The position numbers and the translations under genes were made by a program. From positions 71,610,001-71,674,000 of the forward strand of contig OZ231126.1 in the NCBI GenBank assembly GCA_965153355.1: 64,000 bases of DNA. Direction: 5' to 3'. The notes under the pieces are model-generated. The model was not told where the DNA came from. It saw nothing but the letters and a program-made list of their open reading frames with translations, and did no database searches. This DNA is from Flaccisagitta enflata. Lineage: Eukaryota; Chaetognatha; Sagittoidea; Aphragmophora. Of the stretch, positions 58,841 to 64,000 are shown piece after piece; position 1 is the first letter of the stretch, and each line of letters begins with the position of its first letter.

Positions 58841-59739
58841 CGTAAGATGTAAATCAACTTAATGGTCCGTAACCGACCGACCAATGGATCAAATTAAAGA
58901 CGCTAAGTAACTAAGTAAGGGCGACTAAAATGATGTCGTCCCATCTAGAAAAATGACTAGGCTATCGAATTAAATTGTCAGAGCTACGACCTCTAGGACG
59001 TTGACTCTCTCGTGTAGTGGATAATACATTGATACAACGCGGTTCAATCAAAAGATTCATCCAGGAGACACCCATAGCAATCTATGGTACATTCACTTGA
59101 TTTTTTCATTGACAAGGATATTGCAGCCTCCGCGAAATCGCCATTCACCATCACGCATTTGTCAAAGATAAATAGCAAAACAAATCCGCATAAATTTCGG
59201 AAAACGCAAAAAATTAAGGGGAAAAGTACCCTTTACAACTATGGCAACAAATGAACGAAAGGGAAAAAACAAAATATACACGAAATCGATGACAAGAGAT
59301 CGAATGAGGGAAGTGAAAAGTGACCAAGAATTGTGCGACAGAAATGAACATATGAAATTAGAATAAACGAATAAAAAAATTACGAAATCAATTCTGGAAC
59401 GTATAACATAATCATGTACTATCTTGCTCAAAAATATTGCATTTTTAAAGTAATGAAAAAATAACAATTTTTTTTTAAATAAATAATTCTTTATAATAGA
59501 AAACACAGTATAGATTTTTAAGCAAGATAGTAGTGGCAGACGCCAAACGAGCCGACGCCGGTCAAGAAGATGGCTATAAGATAAGGCTCGTGTGTGTTAA
59601 TCTGAGATCTAAACTAAGCGATTGAATTGAAATGGGTCGAGAGAATGCAGTTTAAAAAATTTTGAGTCATACTATAACTTAAAGCACGATGCCGGACGAG
59701 AGAGAGAGAAAGAGAAAGAGAAAGAGAAAGAGAAAGAGA

Positions 59740-59787
<48 letters not shown>

Positions 59788-61491
59788 CCTTACAAGAAAA
59801 TGATCTGTGCAGAGTCATTCTCGGTGTTTGACGCTATCATGTCCTAAGAAAATTCAAGTTGATCGCGCCCCTACTAATCCTTACAGAATGAAATACATAA
59901 CTAAGTCACGACTTGATGTGCTTTGACCTCGACTACAGCTAGAGGACCACCTTGAGATATATTTCAAGTGACTGAGTCCCAATGATGCGAGTCCGGTAGT
60001 GCGTGAAACAACGTCGCGATTTGAAGGGAATCGTTGAGCACGCGCACGCTGCACGCGAGAAAGAAACTGAATGATTGGCGGCGACTCGACCCTCTCACTT
60101 GTCGACGTTTAAAAGGAGGGAGGGGGGGGGAAGGAAGGAACGAATCGTCACACGAGTTTATGACTTCAATGTTGGCAAGCGCAGGAGGAAACCTCGACGA
60201 CATCCGGCTCGCCAGCACTCCGTTGAGCGCCTTCTTCCAACGTCCTCTCGACAACTTCTAAAGGATTCTCCGCGTGACTGTGGCCTCTATGACGAATTTG
60301 TTGGTCGAGCCCTGTTTGGGATACAAGGTGTTTTGTTTGCTTAATTTAAGAAATGTTTTGTTCATAACGAATTTCATCGGTTTCGCCCAAAAAAGCATTT
60401 ATAAAGATCAGAGAAAAAGATGCTGAAATCCTCGTCATCATGCGGTAGCACATCTCAAAGAATTTAAAATTTGACATTCAAGACGGTGAAGAAAAATGAA
60501 GTGATATGAAGATATATGAAGTGAAATACAATTTTCAGAGTCAGTTTATACAAAATTGTAGAAAAACCGAAAAAGAGCGTAAAATAGTCAATGGTCAATA
60601 GGCAATGAGAAGCAGAGATTTTCAATAACCATCATTCATGGACAAATGTCTTACCTGCATAAATCTACTTTTAATATGTCTGTCACAACCAAAATATCAA
60701 AGAAAATAAGAAATCTATCACTCACACTAAATCAAATACAAAACAATCAAAACATTGAGCAATATCAAGATTTCCCCACTTAAAAAAAAAATCTGCTCTA
60801 GAGTGCAACAAGATTATGGTTGCCATCAAACGGAGTGAGTGAGAAACCCTTCAACTAGGACTTGTAAAAGCCATTCGTCGATTTCATTCAGTCCCTCATG
60901 GAGAAAACTATTTTGGTCAATCTCGACCCTCATGGAGAAGAAATTCGCGCTGGCGACAAGACAAAGGTTGTCGACAGAAGCTGGCACCCGTGTGACGCTC
61001 GCTGGCACAGTTTACCTCTGATTTTGAGGTAGAAGCAAATCGAATTCGGTGCCGTATTTCTTCATGGAACCGAAACTTTTTGGTCTCTTCCTCCTTGGCT
61101 CATCAGTCTTGGCTTCGGCCACAAAGAGAGTATAAAAACAGCGCTTCAGTTTCAGGATATCCCCATTTGAATTGGAACGGTGCCAGGGAATTTAGAGCTA
61201 TCGTTGAAAAGGACTCATCGGCTCAGGCTCATGGTAATTTGGAAGTTCCTACTGGAATCATTCGTGGTCTGAAATCCATCACCTTCCCAATCGATTCCAT
61301 TCAACGTTTATACCACGTACGTATATATTGAATGGGAGACTCCCTAATCGATGAGCGATTTTGATCGTATTTCATGAGAGGAAATCCCATCCAGGACATA
61401 GAATTGAAAGGAGCTGATCGTCGAATGTCAGAATTTCTTAAGACCACACCAGCGAGGAGAAACAGCAATTAACCAACTTCCAGGTAGAGCT

Positions 61492-61594
<103 letters not shown>

Positions 61595-61767
61595 CTGGGT
61601 GTTACGAGAGAGGTGAAAGTCACACTTAAAGACAGAAACCGAGAGTAAACCTAATTTTCTGCTGCCAAGGTTGCAGGGAAAATCCTAGGTTTGACTTTGA
61701 TATCTTTGGACCATCACCACACAAAAATCGGTAAAATGGCAGAAGGCCTAACACGAGCAACGACCGT

Positions 61768-61932
61768 TATATGCGTCCTCAGAGCTGTTTGAATAGGACT
61801 AAATAGGACCCAGTATAAAAACAAATTAGGTAATTTTTAACCATTTCTGTAGTAATTATTGTAAGTAAGTGGATATTTACACAGGATACTACAAAAAGAG
61901 GCACCTTACAGAGATGTGAGGACGCATCGAAA
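61768..61932. repeat. Short TGCGTCCTC-ended element
   Basis: ATATGCGTCCTCAGAGCTGT on the left and AGAGATGTGAGGACGCATCG on the right: the same inverted ends as at 28165 and 46617, here only about 160 bp. It lies about 50 bases 3' of the zinc transporter stop codon. Confidence 0.7.
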
Positions 61933-61981
61933 AAACGGTATTCCATCAGAGAGATCAAAAAGGTTGTTAAGACATTCATCA

Positions 61982-62540
61982 TTAAATCAAGAGACCTTTT
62001 GCTTGAAGCTTGTTGCCGCAGCATGTCGACGGTCGACACTCTTCGGGTTTGCATTCGAGAATGCAGTCGCGACTCTTGGACTCGGTCGTCAATTCCAGCG
62101 GCCGCTCGACGAATTCAGGCTGAATGGTTGTAGAATGGATGCCTGAGAAAAAAAAGAGGAGTGAACGTGGTTATATAAGGATTTACGATAAGAAAACAAG
62201 GCCAAATTGGCCGATATTTGCGCCGTGTAGATCGTCAAACGAATGCGTTACCAACAGACCAACCGACCAACACAGCCTCTTCTAAGCGTTGGCGCATAAC
62301 TTACTAATGATGCTTGCCATCCTCGTTGCTCAATTGCTATCCCCTCAGGATCCTCCTGCAGGAGTGAGCGTAATTTTTTCTCACCTTCGTTGTGGAAAAA
62401 CAACTTGACATCTTCCGCGATACGTCGATATTCGCTGAGGTTTTGACAATGTATATGAGCAGAAGCGATGATACGGTTGCCGGCGAGTTGCCACACATGA
62501 AATTCGTGTACCGCCAACACACCTGGAAGAACGCAGGCGG

Positions 62541-62617
<77 letters not shown>

Positions 62618-63015
62618 GACGGATAGAAAGACAAAATGAGAAAAACAGAAGGAAAAGAGAGAAAGAAAGAAAGAAAGAAAGGAAGAAAGGAAGAAAGAAA
62701 GAAAGAAACACAGGAAAGAAAAAGAGAAAGAAACACAGGAAGAAGGAAAGACAATGAGAAAGAAACACAGAAAAAGAAAGACAAATCGGAAAGCTCTTAC
62801 ACAAACATGTTTTACAAGTCGTTGACATAAAAATTGGTGAGCATACACAAAAGTCAAAGCGATATTTCTTTCTCCCTTTGACAATTATAGATACCGGTTA
62901 TTTTCTCTAGAAGGCGCTTTTTGACTTTCTCCACTTCGATATGAGTAGGAACAGTTTGAAGGAGAATCAAGGCAGATTCTTTGAGCAAAGGAATCGTCGT
63001 TGACAGAATAATGGC
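61982..63015 (-). CDS. SLC30A1: Zinc transporter ZnT1 (SLC30A1-type), C-terminal exons
   Basis: Exports Zn2+ from the cytosol across the plasma membrane (cation diffusion facilitator family). Exons in transcript order: 63015-62895, 62522-62385, 62142-61982. Phases fit throughout (140 codons with the stop). The first visible exon ends the last membrane span and carries TIPLLKESALILLQTVPTHI, a hallmark of the family. The second carries the cytosolic metallochaperone-like domain (VHEFHVWQLAGNRIIASAHI, then KLFFHNEG). The third carries IHSTTIQPEFVE and a Cys-rich tail (CILECKPEECRPSTCCG) like that of ZnT1, ending GLLI and TAA. Earlier exons with the membrane domain lie to the right of the window. 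The ZnT10 relatives are a less likely alternative. (GA)n at 62545-62615 lies in an intron. Confidence 0.93.
62195..62285 (-). repeat. Dispersed GGCCTTGTT element (partial)
   Basis: AACAAGGCCAAATTGGCCGA, GTAGATCGTCAAACGAATGC and GACCAACCGACC: the 713-845 module in the same orientation. It lies in the intron between the last two zinc transporter exons. Confidence 0.75.
62545..62760. repeat. (GA)n and GAAAGAAA purine tract in a zinc transporter intron
   Basis: 62545-62613 is (GA)n; 62650-62760 is GAAAGAAAGGAAGAAA-type. It starts about 20 bases upstream of the acceptor of exon 62522-62385, so on the sense strand a long CT tract forms an extreme polypyrimidine tract. Confidence 0.9.
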
Positions 63016-63185
63016 TGAAGAGATAGCGAAAAAGCATTAAAGCAATATAATTATTATAATACAAAAGAGGATAATAGTATTGACGCTCTATCATCCTTGG
63101 TTCATGTGTCTGTTATAAAATTTAAAATTTCTTTTTCCGTCAAATTCCCTACTGTGTCCGAATCTCAGTTTTAAGTCTGAGTGTT

Positions 63186-64000
63186 CCTGTCGCTCAGTCT
63201 GTTTCTACGTCCGTCTGTTTCTACGTCCATCTGTTTCTACGTCCGTCTGTTTCTACGTCCGTCTGTTTCTACGTCCGTCTGTTTCTACGTCCGTCTGTTT
63301 CTACGTCCGTTTCTTTCTCTGTCATGTTCCATTGGGTATGGATATATCCGTCAGTGTTCGAGTTTCTCTCTCTCTCTCTTTCTATCTGTCTTTCTTTCTA
63401 TCTGTCTTTCTTTCTATCTGTCTCTCTTTCTATCTGTCTCTCTTTCTATCTGTCTTTCTTTCTATCTGTCTTTCTTTCTATCTGTCTTTCTTTCTATCTG
63501 TCTTTCTTTCTATCTGTCTTTCTTTCTATCTGTCTTTCTTTCTATCTGTCTTTCTTTCTATCTGTCTTTCTTTCTATCTGTCTTTCTTTCTATCTGTCTT
63601 TCTTTCTATCTGTCTTTCTTTCTTTCTGTCTTTCTTTCTTTCTATCTGTCTTTCTTTCTATCTTTCTTTCTTTCTATCTGTCTTTCTTTCTTTCTATCTG
63701 TCTTTCTTTCTTTCTATCTGTCTTTCTTTCTTTCTATCTGTCTTTCTTTCTATCTGTCTTTCTTTCTATCTGTCTTTCTTTCTATCTATCTGTCTTTCTT
63801 TCTTTCTATCTGTCTTTCTTTCTTTCTATCTGTCTTTCTTTCTTTCTATCTGTCTTTCTTTCTATCTGTCTTTCTTTCTTTCTATCTGTCTTTCTTTCTT
63901 TCTATCTGTCTTTCTTTCTATCTGTCTTTCTTTCTATCTGTCTTTCTTTCTATCTGTCTTTCTTTCTATCTGTCTTTCTTTCTATCTGTCTTTCTTTCTA
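63186..64000. repeat. 16-bp minisatellites TCTGTTTCTACGTCCG and TCTGTCTTTCTTTCTA
   Basis: 63200-63310 is a 16-bp unit TCTGTTTCTACGTCCG, about seven copies. After a short gap, 63370-64000 is a 16-bp unit TCTGTCTTTCTTTCTA with 4-bp expansions that continues past the window edge. It is presumably an intron of the zinc transporter gene. Confidence 0.95.

Noticed and set aside
60034-61331. Open frames of 60-95 residues on both strands
   Set aside because: No recognisable motif and no consistent splice partners; recorded only as an unassigned stretch.

Overview
This window is animal nuclear DNA, probably from an invertebrate. Short coding exons sit behind GT-AG introns, one gene is nested in another, and simple-sequence arrays are very heavy. 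One exon set is unmistakably the maintenance DNA methyltransferase DNMT1, and there is a canonical eukaryotic tRNA-Arg. I cannot name the species. Exon models were made by hand from splice consensus, reading-frame phase and family resemblance; no transcript evidence was available.

Layout. 1-3012 is the left arm of an inverted duplication whose right arm is 14338-18075; the left arm carries copies of the first two exons of a calponin-homology (CH) gene. A 3.3 kb insertion (3013-6289) interrupts the left copy, and the right arm preserves the empty site. 6321-7190 is a 71-bp satellite. 8379-9766 (+) holds two exons of a small unrecognised membrane protein. 11784-14664 (-) is the CH gene. 19061-53393 (+) is a 14-exon gene for an acidic, Ser-rich, partly coiled-coil protein I do not recognise; all its exon phases fit. 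Its 18.9 kb fifth intron contains all recognised exons of DNMT1 (39722 down to 23080, minus strand). 47419-47491 (-) is tRNA-Arg(UCG). 61982-63015 (-) is the C-terminal end of a zinc exporter of the SLC30A1 (ZnT1) type, which runs off the right edge.

The rest is repeats: polypurine-polypyrimidine arrays up to 2 kb (mostly CTTT/CTTCC on the + strand), minisatellites of 16-71 bp period, and at least fifteen foldback or MITE-like elements, several with TA target duplications. A dispersed family carries a CCGT/GGTC tetranucleotide tract and a GGCCTTGTT end.

The most notable points are: (1) DNMT1 nested antisense in a huge intron; (2) no visible exons for its CXXC finger, BAH2 domain and SAM-binding motif I, with the gaps occupied by the largest arrays and the remaining exons still joining in frame; (3) foldback elements that carry internal 20-bp minisatellites; (4) an inverted gene duplication with a filled/empty insertion pair; (5) a foldback MITE whose TA target is part of a 5' splice site.
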